64,000 nt of DNA from Gammaproteobacteria bacterium (GCA_018819175.1 JAHJQQ010000026.1:7268-71267); one strand, 5' to 3'. Positions 52,176-61,165 are shown, counted from the stretch's first letter. Numbers and translations: made by a program. The notes: generated from the sequence alone by a model not told the origin.

Positions 52176-52684
52176 CGGAGCACCACGAAGGACATCAATC
52201 CGGTTACCAACGTCTACAAGCGCAGAAATCCCTCAAGGAAATTCTGGAGATAGCCACCGAATTCGAGCGCATAGCGCACGACTTCTACACCGCATTGGTG
52301 CCCAAAGTCAGCAAGCAGATCCGTTATCTGGTCGAGGAACTTGCTGCCGAAGAGCAGGAGCATTTCGACCTGTTCCAGAAGCTGGCCAATAATCCCGATC
52401 TCGAAAAACAGGTCGGCACATTGATCGATACCCCAGCCAATGATCACGGCTTTTCCGATTGCATTCACCTGCCCGATCTCGGCGATCATCCCGACGATCA
52501 GGCCGTTCTGCAATACGCCCTGTATCGCGAACATGCCGCAATGGAGCAATACAGCGCACTCGCCGACAGCACCGAACCCGGGCCCGTCCAGGAACTGTTC
52601 CGTTACTTGGCACAGGAGGAAACCAAACATAAAAACGAGTTGGAAAAGGCCTACTACGAGACCGTGCATCGCGGCGGCGTGTAA
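52172..52684 (+). CDS. Ferritin-like (rubrerythrin-type) diiron protein
   Basis: The 170-aa protein starts at 52172, overlapping the preceding stop by four bases; the long ORF from 52004 reads through the fusion gene. It is a four-helix bundle with EIATEFERIAHDFYTALVP and LAAEEQEHFDLFQKLANNP (ExxH-like pair), then REHAAMEQYSALADS and FRYLAQEETKHKNELEKAYY (E-x2-H). These carry the two Glu/His sets of a diiron site. It has no rubredoxin domain. Possible roles are iron storage, peroxide removal or oxygen protection of the complex; the tight coupling argues for a functional link. Confidence 0.85.
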   Translation: MTEHHEGHQSGYQRLQAQKSLKEILEIATEFERIAHDFYTALVPKVSKQIRYLVEELAAEEQEHFDLFQKLANNPDLEKQVGTLIDTPANDHGFSDCIHLPDLGDHPDDQAVLQYALYREHAAMEQYSALADSTEPGPVQELFRYLAQEETKHKNELEKAYYETVHRGGV

Positions 52685-52852
52685 GTTTACATAAGGAATC
52701 TCTGATTTATTCGTCGAATCGCCATTGCGAGCGAGTGAGCCTTCTGCAGACCAATTCTGGCAAGCTATACTTGGCGCTCTAGCGCAGTATTCGTGGGTGA
52801 TGTGCAAATCATTGACGATTTTTCAAATAATTAGCATTAGCGGCGTGAAGCC

Positions 52853-55087
52853 ATGATCAGGAAGATACTTCGGGATGACCCAGCCCCGCTACGGGATGCT
52901 GCTGAATCAAAACTGGCCAAGTCCAGTGTGGCTGCCGCTCCGGCTCGCACTGTCGAGGATCTGCTGCACGAGCTCCAGGTACACCAGATAGAACTGGAGA
53001 TGCAGAATGAGTCTCTGCGGCAAGCTCAGCTCAGTCTGGAAGAATCCCGCGACCGCTATGTCGACCTTTATGACTTCGCACCTGTCGGTTACATCACGCT
53101 TTCGCGTGATGCGCTTATCACTGAAATCAATCTCACCGGCGCCGCGCTGCTGGGCGTTGAGCGTCGGAATCTGATTAACCGCCGCTTTGCAAGTTTTGTT
53201 GCCCCGGAAAAACGCGACGACTGGTACCGTTATTTCGCACATGCGATAGCGCATGATGACAACCAGGAATACTCGATTTCACTGCAGCGCGACGACGGCT
53301 CACGCTTCCATGCGCGGATAAACTGCCAACGTCAAATCCGCGCCGGCAAGCCACCCACTGTGCGTATCGCAATCACCGACGAGACCGATCGCAGTAATGC
53401 CGAGGAGGAACTGCGCATTGCAGCCACTGCCTTCGAGTCACATGAGGGCATGATAGTCACCGATGCGAACGGCATCATCCTGCGTGTCAACCAGGCCTTT
53501 GTCAGTCAGACGGGTTTCAGCGCGGACGAACTTGTGGGACGCACACCGGAGTTTCTGCGTTCCGAGCGCCATGACACGATATTCTATGAGCAGATGTGGA
53601 AGACCCTGAGGGAAAACCGCTCCTGGCAGGGTGAGATATGGAACAGACATAAGAACGGCAAAGTCTACGCCGAATGGCTGACTATTTCCGCCGTTACCAC
53701 GTCCGCTGGGCAGATAACCCACTACGTCGGCACCTTTTCCGATATCACTCAGAACAGTGAGGCGGCAGCCGAAATACACCGTTTGGCCTACTATGATCCA
53801 CTTACCCAACTACCAAACCGCCGCTTGCTTCATGATCGTCTGAATCAAGCGCTGACCGCATCGGCCCGCAGCGGCCATTACGGGGCGATTCTGTTTCTGG
53901 ATCTGGACAACTTCAAGATGCTTAACGACACGCGCGGTCACGACGTCGGTGACTTGCTGCTGATCGAAGTGGTACGGCGACTGCATACCTGCACTCGGGC
54001 AGGCGACACGCTGTCGCGGCTGGGTGGCGATGAATTTATTGTCTTGCTGGAAGATCTGAGTGAAAGAGCCGAAGAGGCTGCCGCACAGGTTAAGCAGTTA
54101 AGTAACAAGATTATCAATATCGTAGAGCAGCCCTATCATCTCAAGGACAGGGAATATCACTGTACGGTCAGTATAGGGATCAGCCTCTTTTACGACAATG
54201 ATGAGACCATCGACGCTCTGCTCATGCATGCCGATCTGGCTATGTACAAGGCCAAGAATGCAGGACGTAACACAACACGCTTTTTCGATCCTGAAATGCA
54301 GTTAGCGTTGGACAGGCGCAGCACACTTGAAACCTGTCTGCGCCATGCTTGCGCGCGCGAACAGCTGCAACTCTTCTACCAGCCCCAGATAAACAGCAGA
54401 CGCGGCATCATCGGTGCCGAGGCGTTGCTGCGCTGGAGACATCCCGATCGCGGGTTGGTCCAGCCTCACGAATTTATCCCGCTTGCCGAGGAAACCGGGC
54501 TTATCCTGCCCATTGCCCAATGGGTGCTTGAAACCGCCTGTGCTCAGATCAAGGCCTGGGAAGCCCATCATTCCACGCGCGATCTCTGCCTCGCCATCAA
54601 TGTCAGTGCACTTCAGTTCCGCCAAGTGGATTTCACCACGCGGATCAAACAAACACTGGAGAAAATTGGTGCCAACCCGGCACGGCTCAAGATCGAGTTG
54701 ACCGAAAGTCTGGTACTCGACAACGTGTATGATGCCATTACGAAAATGCAGGAACTCAAGGCGATCGGCGTCGAATTCTCGCTGGATGATTTCGGCACCG
54801 GCCATTCCTCGCTGTCTTATCTCAAGCAGCTGCCGCTTAACCAACTGAAAATAGACCGCTCTTTCATCAGAGATCTGCCTGTCAACAGCAACGATGCAGC
54901 CATCGTGGAGGCCATAATCACCCTGGGGCGGACATTCAAACTGAATATCATAGCCGAAGGCGTGGAAACCGAGGCGCAGCGGGATTTCCTTCAACACCAA
55001 GGTTGCCACGATTTCCAAGGCATACTACTGAGCAGGCCGGTGCCACTGGACGGATTCGAACGCTATCTGGAGCTTAGCTATGGTTGA
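52853..55087 (+). CDS. PAS-PAS-GGDEF-EAL protein (c-di-GMP turnover)
   Basis: The 744-aa soluble protein has an N-terminal helical segment (LLHELQVHQIELEMQNESL), two PAS domains at about residues 65-180 and 185-300 (FAPVGYITLSRDALITEIN, then GMIVTDANGIILRVNQAFV), a GGDEF domain with RLGGDEFIVLL (GGDEF 391-395) and an EAL domain with AEALLRWRHPDRG (E523). Both cyclase and phosphodiesterase motifs look intact. No transmembrane segment is present, so it likely senses a cytoplasmic signal, perhaps redox or flavin through the PAS domains. It sits alone after the respiratory operon. Confidence 0.9.
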   Translation: MIRKILRDDPAPLRDAAESKLAKSSVAAAPARTVEDLLHELQVHQIELEMQNESLRQAQLSLEESRDRYVDLYDFAPVGYITLSRDALITEINLTGAALLGVERRNLINRRFASFVAPEKRDDWYRYFAHAIAHDDNQEYSISLQRDDGSRFHARINCQRQIRAGKPPTVRIAITDETDRSNAEEELRIAATAFESHEGMIVTDANGIILRVNQAFVSQTGFSADELVGRTPEFLRSERHDTIFYEQMWKTLRENRSWQGEIWNRHKNGKVYAEWLTISAVTTSAGQITHYVGTFSDITQNSEAAAEIHRLAYYDPLTQLPNRRLLHDRLNQALTASARSGHYGAILFLDLDNFKMLNDTRGHDVGDLLLIEVVRRLHTCTRAGDTLSRLGGDEFIVLLEDLSERAEEAAAQVKQLSNKIINIVEQPYHLKDREYHCTVSIGISLFYDNDETIDALLMHADLAMYKAKNAGRNTTRFFDPEMQLALDRRSTLETCLRHACAREQLQLFYQPQINSRRGIIGAEALLRWRHPDRGLVQPHEFIPLAEETGLILPIAQWVLETACAQIKAWEAHHSTRDLCLAINVSALQFRQVDFTTRIKQTLEKIGANPARLKIELTESLVLDNVYDAITKMQELKAIGVEFSLDDFGTGHSSLSYLKQLPLNQLKIDRSFIRDLPVNSNDAAIVEAIITLGRTFKLNIIAEGVETEAQRDFLQHQGCHDFQGILLSRPVPLDGFERYLELSYG

Positions 55088-55144
55088 GTCAATGCTCGCG
55101 CCTTTTACAACGCGCAATGACGAATTACCCAACGCATCATATCA

Positions 55145-55372
55145 CTAAGGTGCCTTTCGTCTGAAGATCACGGCTCCGCCGATAAGAGCAATACCCAGCG
55201 TCCATATCGAACTCTGCATCGACGTATTGCTGGACGCCGAGGGAATATGTTTAGTATCGCTCGGCAATGCGCTGACAGTGTCCGCCTTGGCAACAGGCGT
55301 CACCAAACACATTGACGAGATTACGAATAGCGCGGCAACAACCTCAAATATCATCCGTTGGTTTTTATTCAT
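55145..55372 (-). CDS. Small exported protein with C-terminal sorting-type tail
   Basis: The 75-aa product has an N-terminal signal peptide (VVAALFVISSMCLVTPVAKA), a short Ser/Thr-rich middle (SDTKHIPSASSNTSMQSS) and a C-terminal hydrophobic helix followed by basic residues (WTLGIALIGGAVIFRRKAP). This is the layout of PEP-CTERM-type or other sorting-signal proteins, but no PEP motif is present. A GGTGAC lies upstream of the ATG. It is short and could be spurious, yet the two membrane-type ends are striking. Confidence 0.55.
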   Translation of the reverse strand: MNKNQRMIFEVVAALFVISSMCLVTPVAKADTVSALPSDTKHIPSASSNTSMQSSIWTLGIALIGGAVIFRRKAP

Positions 55373-55846
55373 GATGTCACCATTTGTTTGTTTTAGTGTG
55401 ACACGCTAATTATAAACTCCCATTATTACAGAACCATGAATCCAGATAGCCGGAAACAGCACGCGGCCTACCTCCGCTTCTCGACGATATTTTTTCTACC
55501 GTCATATGCACGCCATTTGGCCTAGCTACCACTGAACCCAAAGAGAAGGTAGGTCGATAAGACTAGTCGACAGATATTTTTTTTCAAATTAGCGACGCCT
55601 AAAGTAGTTTATAATTAATAGCTGTCATAGATTAAAAATATGATCGCATGCCGCGGGCCGATGGATGCGTCGGGCATTTCCTATATATTGCCCTCATAAT
55701 GACGCCTATCATTGCGCCAATTACACCGCAGTCAGCGCCGACCGATCGCCTTCAGGCGTATGTATGATTCAGATTATTTATTGGGACTACGCGGATTCGT
55801 GTGGTGAATTGGCCCCCGGAAGGGGTCGCACACCCTGTTCAGTAGT

Positions 55847-56080
55847 GGGAAGGCGATTATGTAGCCCGGATGAAGCGTAATCCGGGAACTACGCCTGGGG
55901 AGGCGGCGCACGCTATCGTGATCGTCCCGGTCACGGCGGTGCATCCCCGGATTCCGCTTCGCTTCATCCGGGCTACGATTGCGATGTCGGCCCGGTGCCT
56001 GCTGTCCGCTCTTGTGAGGCTCCGCCGTGGAGATACTCCGAACGTTGCCTGCTTACCCACACGAATCCGCGTTGAGCCTA
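55847..56080. repeat. 230-bp dispersed repeat, copy 2
   Basis: It matches the block at 33981-34211 with about 90 percent identity by eye. It has the same internal inverted GTAGCCCGGATGAAGCG / CGCTTCATCCGGGCTAC arms and the same right end AATCCGCGTTGAGCCTA. It lies directly left of the truncated MITE-like copy. Confidence 0.75.
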
Positions 56081-56084
56081 TTCA

Positions 56085-56208
56085 TTAAGGAGCCTCTGAT
56101 TAATTTGCTCAATCGAGCAGATACAAGGCACGGACGGGCGACTCGAAGCGAAGCGGAGAGAACGGCATAGCCGGCCCGAAGGGTGAGGTACGAAACACCG
56201 AGTAAAAT
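56085..56208. repeat. Truncated long-form MITE-like repeat
   Basis: The left end (AAGGAGCCTCTGATTAATTTG) and the 63-base insert of the long form are present. The sequence stops being repeat at GAGTAAAA, three bases before the ATG of the lipase-maturation-factor-like gene. The right half and right inverted end are missing. Confidence 0.75.
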
Positions 56209-56210
56209 AA

Positions 56211-57653
56211 ATGCATCCAGTCTCTCAATATGAATTGATCTGCGCACTGTTCCTGCGCTTACTGGGCATCTTCTACCTGATCGCCTTCGCCTCGCTCGTG
56301 ACACAGGTGGAAGGTCTGGCCGGCAGCCAGGGTATTCAGCCCTTCGCCGCCAAGCTCGCGCAACTCACCGCCGATTATCCCGGCTACGAGAAATATTTCC
56401 GTCTGCCTTCGCTGTTCTGGCTGAATATCAGTGACGGTATTCTAGTTGGTGCCGCCGAGGCTGGCTGCGTTGTTGCACTGTTGATTATTCTGAATGTGGC
56501 ACCGCGCTTGGCGCTTATTGCTGCGTACATTCTCTATCTGTCGCTCTATGGCGCCTGCCTGGTGTTTCTCAATTTTCAGTGGGATGGCTTGCTGCTGGAG
56601 GCGGGTTTCCTGGCGATCTTCCTGAATCCTAAATCCAAGCTGGCGGTGTTCCTGTTCCGCTGGCTGCTGTTTCGTCTGCGCTTCATGTCCGGTCTTTCAA
56701 AACTCACATCGCAAGACCCCACCTGGATAGGACTGACCTCACTGAATCACTACTTTGAAGTACAGCCCCTGCCCTCGCCACTCGCCTGGTACGCGCACCA
56801 TCTGCCCGAATGGCTGCTCCGCATCGGTACCGCAGGAACGTTGATTGTCGAGCTGCTCGTCCCTTTCATGATGTTCCTGCCGCGGCGCTGGCGTTTTCTG
56901 GCGGCCTGGCTGACGATCCTGTGGCAAGTATTGATCATCCTCACCAGCAATCATAACTGGTTCAACTTCCTGACCATCGCGCTGTGTCTTTTCCTGTTCG
57001 ATGATCAGGCCGTGCAGCGAGTTATCCCGAAACGCATCAGAACGGCGTTGACCGAACCACCCTCACCCACTCCAGGATTGCTACACCGACTCGTCATCGG
57101 CGTTCTGGCATCTCTCGTCGCCGTGGCCAGCCTGATGCATTTCAAGGAGATGATCAGCATGAAGCCGATCACCAACGACTACGGAATGCTGCTCGACTAT
57201 GCGGAGACCTATCGCGTCATCAACAAATACCACGTGTTCGGCACCATGAAGACCGAACGCATCGAACTGCAGATCGAAGGCTCCGTGGATGGAAAGAACT
57301 GGAAACCCTACCACTTCAAATATCGCCCGGGTGATCCGCAACAGGCACCCACCTGGGTGATCCCTTTCCAGCCCCGCCTGGACTGGCAGATGTGGTTCGT
57401 CCCGCTGAGTCCTGTTCACCTGCCCTGGTTCGATGATTTTCTGCGGCGCTTACTGGATAACTCGCCCAGCGTAACCGCTCTGCTGGAAACCAACCCCTTC
57501 CCGAATGAGGCGCCACGCTACCTGCGTGTGCAAACCTATCGGTATACGTTCACCACCGCCGAACAACGCGCGGCAACCGGCGACTGGTGGACGATTGAAC
57601 CCCTTGGTCCCTTTATACCGCTGCCCTGGATGGAACGCATCCCGGCGCAGTGA
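56211..57653 (+). CDS. Lipase maturation factor-like membrane protein
   Basis: The 480-aa protein has about seven hydrophobic helices in the first 300 residues (FLRLLGIFYLIAFASLVTQV near the start). The LMF1-type signature is NFQWDGLLLEAGFLAIFLNP, then LRFMSGLSKLTSQDPTW and HHLPEWLLRIGTAGTLIVEL. The C-terminal soluble part has HVFGTMKTERIELQIEGSVD and a long EDGKNWKPYHFKYRPG-like region. In animals LMF1 folds lipases in the ER; the bacterial proteins have unknown roles. Its ATG lies at the edge of a truncated repeat, so its ribosome-binding region and promoter come from repeat sequence; no strong Shine-Dalgarno is seen. Confidence 0.85.
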   Translation: MHPVSQYELICALFLRLLGIFYLIAFASLVTQVEGLAGSQGIQPFAAKLAQLTADYPGYEKYFRLPSLFWLNISDGILVGAAEAGCVVALLIILNVAPRLALIAAYILYLSLYGACLVFLNFQWDGLLLEAGFLAIFLNPKSKLAVFLFRWLLFRLRFMSGLSKLTSQDPTWIGLTSLNHYFEVQPLPSPLAWYAHHLPEWLLRIGTAGTLIVELLVPFMMFLPRRWRFLAAWLTILWQVLIILTSNHNWFNFLTIALCLFLFDDQAVQRVIPKRIRTALTEPPSPTPGLLHRLVIGVLASLVAVASLMHFKEMISMKPITNDYGMLLDYAETYRVINKYHVFGTMKTERIELQIEGSVDGKNWKPYHFKYRPGDPQQAPTWVIPFQPRLDWQMWFVPLSPVHLPWFDDFLRRLLDNSPSVTALLETNPFPNEAPRYLRVQTYRYTFTTAEQRAATGDWWTIEPLGPFIPLPWMERIPAQ

Positions 57654-58063
57654 CAATTTAGGGAATGTCTGATTACACAGGAGCCAGGAATTATCGCTAC
57701 ATTCGTGCCACGTCATCCCCGCGAAAGCGGGGATCCAGTGTTTTAAAACCCCATGGATTCCCGCTTTCGCGGGAATGACGGCATACTCAATGTGTAGCCA
57801 ATATTCCTGACCACTGTGTGGTTCGTCATGCCGGCGGAGGCCGGCATCCACGTTGCTGAAAAATCTGGATCCCGGCATTCGCCGGGATGGCGGAAACGGA
57901 ATTAACCAGAGATTCCTTAGTACAGACTTTTGTCGTAGATCAAACCGTTACCCCTGGATTACGGGGGGAACCCCCCTTATTGTACAAATATGCTCGCGGC
58001 CTCCTTATAACTCATCCTGGCAAGCCGCTAGGATAGTTATACCCTCTGCCAGACGCCGGCAAC
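57654..58063. repeat. 410-bp gap: inverted-end element with nested palindromes
   Basis: TAGGGAATGTCTGATTA at about 57658 and AATTAACCAGAGATTCCTTAG ending about 57920 are inverted ends of the CTCTGATTAA family. Between them are two long palindromic repeats: 57711-57781 (GTCATCCCCGCGAAAGCGGG and its inverse) and 57834-57893 (CGTCATGCCGGCGGAGGCC type). The last 140 bp hold no gene and probably carry the promoter of the next one. Confidence 0.65.
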
Positions 58064-59767
58064 ATGGCTGGCAGAGCTATCGTAAATGGCATAAGAGAAA
58101 CGTACGTGGATTTACGAGCACTTCATAAGCAACTGATTCTGGGTCTGACGACCCGTTACGTTCTGGTGCTGGTGGTATTGGCAATACTCGTCACCAGCAA
58201 CCTGCTGCTCTTGCAGCATCAGATCGAGTTGAGCAGCACCGACAGCGCCGTCATCAATACCAGTGGCCGGCAGCGCATGCTCTATCAGCGCACCGCCCTG
58301 CTCGCCCAGCAGCTCGCGATCACCGATGATCAACAACAACGCATCGACCTGCATACCAGTCTGCAGCGGACCTTGACCTTGCTCGAAGAGGCTCACGAGG
58401 AACTTATGGGTGAAAGGGATGGGCTCGCGCATGCCGCGGATATGGATGACGAACTACGCAACCTGTACTTCAAGGGTGAGAATTCCCTGGATCGGCGCTA
58501 CCACAGCTATATCGATCTGCTGCGTGATCTGATCGATACACCGCACGAGAATCGCGCGGCGCAGCGCGCACTGGCCAGACAGATTGCCGACCGTGGCATC
58601 GAGGAAACGATGCTGGCGCAACTAGACCACGCCGTCCTTTTGCATCAACGGGCCAGCGAGACAAAGCTGCGCAACATCAACCGGCAGCAGGGCTGGATCT
58701 GGCTGGCGGCTGCATTTACCTTGCTTTATAGCGCCCTTGCCGTATTCCGCCCCATGGCGCGGCGCATCCGCGATGAGTTCAAAGAGCTCGACAACATCAA
58801 GCACACGCTGGAACTGAGAGTGCTTGAACGTACCCAGGAAGTGCAGGATCTGGCACAAGCCATGGAGGCCAGCGGCGAGGCCATACTCATTACCGACCGC
58901 GATGGGATTATTAAATATGCCAATCAGGCATGCCTGCGACTCAATGGCTACAGCAAAGCGGAATTGATTGGTCAGCACACCCGGATTTTTCGCGGCGATG
59001 CATCCGCCGCGGTCAATTACGCGGATCTCTGGCCAAGCATCCAGTCAGGCAAGATGTGGATCGGCGACCTGGTGAACGTACGCAAGGATGGCAGTCGGTA
59101 CAATGCCCATCTCACCATCGCGCCCATCCTGCGCGAGGACAACAGCCTCGATGGCTATGTCGGCATCCAGAGCGACATCACCTTCCGCAAACAGGCCGAG
59201 CAGCGCTTGCAGAATGCCAATCAGGAACTCGATCGACTGGCCACCGAGGACCCTCTGACCGCGATTGCCAATCGCCGTGTCTTTGATCGTGATCTTGAAG
59301 AGGAATGGGCACGTGCCCGCCGCGCCAATACATCCATAACACTGATCATGATCGATATAGATTATTTCAAAACCTATAACGACAGCTTCGGTCATCAGCA
59401 GGGAGATACCTGCCTGCAACAGGTGGCCCAGGCGCTGTCACAGGTCCTGAGCCGACCGGCTGACCGCGCGGCGCGCTACGGTGGCGAGGAATTCGCGGTG
59501 CTGCTGCCGGACACTACGATCAACGGCGGCATCGAAGTGGCGGAGACCATCCGCCAGCGGATCAAGTCACTGGAACTTCCCGCAGCGGATACCGAGGTGA
59601 GTCCGTATGTGAGCGTCAGCCTGGGCGTCGCGAGCATGGTCCCGCAACCGGATCAAACCGCCATGGCGCTGCTGCAAGCGGCGGACCAGGCGCTCTACAA
59701 AGCCAAGAAATCCGGGCGCGATCGCGTGGCATCGGCAGAAGTCATAGACACCCTATCTAATGCCTAA
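58064..59767 (+). CDS. PilJ-type sensor, PAS and GGDEF protein
   Basis: The 567-aa protein has TM1 near residues 30-48, a periplasmic type IV pili methyl-accepting-like domain (VINTSGRQRMLYQRTALLAQ is the core motif), TM2 near 205-222, a coiled linker (LELRVLERTQEVQDLAQAME), a PAS domain at about 262-380 (AILITDRDGIIKYANQACL) and a GGDEF domain with RYGGEEFAVLLP (GGEEF 473-477). It should make c-di-GMP in response to a periplasmic signal. The PilJ-type domain is shared with nitrate/nitrite sensors. The product stands alone between repeat-rich gaps. Confidence 0.9.
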   Translation: MAGRAIVNGIRETYVDLRALHKQLILGLTTRYVLVLVVLAILVTSNLLLLQHQIELSSTDSAVINTSGRQRMLYQRTALLAQQLAITDDQQQRIDLHTSLQRTLTLLEEAHEELMGERDGLAHAADMDDELRNLYFKGENSLDRRYHSYIDLLRDLIDTPHENRAAQRALARQIADRGIEETMLAQLDHAVLLHQRASETKLRNINRQQGWIWLAAAFTLLYSALAVFRPMARRIRDEFKELDNIKHTLELRVLERTQEVQDLAQAMEASGEAILITDRDGIIKYANQACLRLNGYSKAELIGQHTRIFRGDASAAVNYADLWPSIQSGKMWIGDLVNVRKDGSRYNAHLTIAPILREDNSLDGYVGIQSDITFRKQAEQRLQNANQELDRLATEDPLTAIANRRVFDRDLEEEWARARRANTSITLIMIDIDYFKTYNDSFGHQQGDTCLQQVAQALSQVLSRPADRAARYGGEEFAVLLPDTTINGGIEVAETIRQRIKSLELPAADTEVSPYVSVSLGVASMVPQPDQTAMALLQAADQALYKAKKSGRDRVASAEVIDTLSNA

Positions 59768-59813
59768 CGACTGCCAGTGTCGTTCCAGAAAATATGGAAA
59801 AACCCTATCTCCC

Positions 59814-59842
59814 TGTCATCCCGGCGCAGGCCGGGATCCAGA
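59814..59842. repeat. REP-like palindrome
   Basis: TGTCATCCCGGCGCAGGCCG starts a short CCCGGC/GCCGGG hairpin of the same family as those at 57711, 57834 and 60579. It is close to the toxin-antitoxin genes. Confidence 0.55.
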
Positions 59843-59885
59843 TGGGTCAGCGCTACTGATTATCTAGACTGCTTGCATATATCGT

Positions 59886-59907
59886 TACTTGTATATTTAT
59901 ATAAGTA
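59886..59907. promoter_or_regulatory. AT-rich inverted repeat upstream of the toxin gene
   Basis: TACTT..ATAT and ATAT..AAGTA arms form a dyad in an AT-rich stretch about 17 bp before the toxin ATG. Toxin-antitoxin operons are often autorepressed at such a site. The arms are interrupted by two bases on one side, so this is only a candidate operator. Confidence 0.35.
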
Positions 59908-59923
59908 GAGCTATATTCGTTCC

Positions 59924-60247
59924 ATGAAGGGAATCAAGTTTCTTGGGTCATCGCTGGATGCGATCAAGGGCTTTCCAGTGCCGGCAAGACAGGATGCCGG
60001 ATATCAACTTGATCGCGTACAACACGGGCTAGAGCCAACGGATTGGAAGCCGATGAAAACCATCGGACCCGGCGTGCGCGAGATACGCCTCAAGCATGAG
60101 GGGCAATATCGCGTGATCTATCTTGCGACACTGCAGGACAACGTCTACGTGTTACATGCCTTCATGAAAAAGACACAGAAGACCAACACACGGGATGTAG
60201 AAGCGGCAAAGCGGTCGCTCTCCCGAATTCCGAAAAAGGTAACGTGA
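59924..60247 (+). CDS. HigB/Gp49-type toxin (RelE superfamily)
   Basis: The 107-aa basic protein has the phage Gp49-like (HigB) pattern: FLGSSLDAIKGFPVPARQDA, then a GVREIRLKHEGQYRVIYLA beta-sheet core (with the conserved Arg and Tyr) and VYVLHAFMKKTQKTNTRDV at the C-terminal end. It should be an mRNA-cleaving ribosome-dependent RNase. The next gene starts on the last base of its TGA. The order toxin-then-antitoxin is that of the higBA group. Confidence 0.88.
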   Translation: MKGIKFLGSSLDAIKGFPVPARQDAGYQLDRVQHGLEPTDWKPMKTIGPGVREIRLKHEGQYRVIYLATLQDNVYVLHAFMKKTQKTNTRDVEAAKRSLSRIPKKVT

Positions 60248-60525
60248 TGAGCAAAAGTAAACAATTCAAAAGCGTATGGGACGCGCTGGAAGACGACCCC
60301 ATCAGACGGGAAAACCTCAAGCTACGTTCCGCACTGATGATCGCCATCTCCCAAGCCATTGAGTCACGCGAACTGAAACAACAAGAGGCCGCCGAACTGT
60401 TGCTGATCACTCAGCCACGCGTCAGCGCACTGATGAAAGGCAAGCTTGAAGCCTTTCGACTGGACGCGCTGGTGGATATCGCGCATCGGCTGGGATTGCA
60501 TGTGTCGATCAGTGTGGCGGCGTAA
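60247..60525 (+). CDS. HigA-type antitoxin (helix-turn-helix)
   Basis: I start it at the ATG sharing one base with the toxin stop (92 aa); an in-frame GTG three bases earlier also exists. It has a helix-turn-helix, LKQQEAAELLLITQPRVSAL, and a C-terminal RLDALVDIAHRLGLHVSISV. This is the XRE-type DNA-binding antitoxin paired with Gp49-type toxins. It should neutralise the toxin and repress the operon. A fragment of a close relative survives at 63050-63090. Confidence 0.88.
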   Translation: MSKSKQFKSVWDALEDDPIRRENLKLRSALMIAISQAIESRELKQQEAAELLLITQPRVSALMKGKLEAFRLDALVDIAHRLGLHVSISVAA

Positions 60526-60578
60526 CTAAACGATTCAAACAATAACAGGTTTAAGGAACCTCTGATCAATTCCTAAGC

Positions 60579-60658
60579 CGTCATTCCGGCGCAGGCCGGA
60601 ATCCAGGGGGCCCCCACGGATACGGGTTCTGGATCCCGGCATTCGCCGGGATGACGGC
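60579..60658. repeat. Palindromic REP-type repeat
   Basis: CGTCATTCCGGCGCAGGCCG at the left and CCCGGCATTCGCCGGGATGA at the right form nested inverted repeats across about 80 bp. An AAGGAACCTCTGAT end just to the left (60553) shows that it sits in or next to another CTCTGATTAA-type element. Confidence 0.6.
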
Positions 60659-60712
60659 GTATCCAGGCTTAAGTAAGTGCCTTTCTCCTTAATGCTCTCT
60701 CTCCCGGATTAT

Positions 60713-61165
60713 CTAGGCTTTCTGCGGTAACACCACAAGTGTGAACCAATAGCCACCCAGCTCCTGCACCACACGTACAAACTGGTCAAAGTCGACGGGT
60801 TTGGTGATATAGGAACTGCACCTGAGTTGGTACATCCTTTTGATATCCTCAGCTTCACTGGACGTGCTGAGGACAACCACAGGTAAATGCTTGAGTTCAT
60901 CGTCGGCGACAATCTGCGCCAGTACTTCACGGCCATCCATGATGGGCATATTGAGATCCAGCAGCACAATATCCGGCGTAGGCGCGTTTGCGTATTCCCC
61001 CTGCTTGCGCAAGAAGCGCATACAGGCTTCGCCATTCGAGACATGATGCAGAGATACAACCAGCTTGGCATGCTTGAACCCCTGACGAGTCAATATCACA
61101 TCATCTTCATTGTCTTCGACCAGCAGCACTTCGGCTGGACGACTTTCACGGATTGGGCTGTTCAT
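60713..61165 (-). CDS. Response regulator, single receiver domain
   Basis: From the ATG at 61165 the product is 150 aa. It has the receiver pattern VEDNEDDVILTRQGFK (acidic pocket near 17-20), the phosphoacceptor in DIVLLDLNMPIMDG (D70), VVLSTSSEAEDI and a SSYITKPVDFDQFV with the conserved Lys. There is no output domain, as in the Rcp1-like regulators that pair with kinases. Its start overlaps the end of the kinase gene by 20 bases, so the two are one operon. The stop is not followed by a clear terminator. Confidence 0.9.
   Translation of the reverse strand: MNSPIRESRPAEVLLVEDNEDDVILTRQGFKHAKLVVSLHHVSNGEACMRFLRKQGEYANAPTPDIVLLDLNMPIMDGREVLAQIVADDELKHLPVVVLSTSSEAEDIKRMYQLRCSSYITKPVDFDQFVRVVQELGGYWFTLVVLPQKA

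Larger units (their letters stand above)
55373..56210. other. 838-bp gene-free region with two repeats
   Basis: The left part (55373-55846) is AT-rich and has no recognisable gene. It is followed by one copy of a 230-bp dispersed repeat (55847-56080) and a truncated MITE-like element (56085-56208). Short ORFs in it are repeat sequence. Confidence 0.6.

Noticed and set aside
55665..56088. Two short plus-strand ORFs (71 and 72 aa) in the repeat region
   Set aside because: They read through the 230-bp dispersed repeat and lack any start signal.
57711..57893. Possible rho-independent terminators after the lipase-maturation-factor-like gene
   Set aside because: The stems are long GC-rich palindromes of a dispersed family and lack T-runs, so they are reported as repeats.
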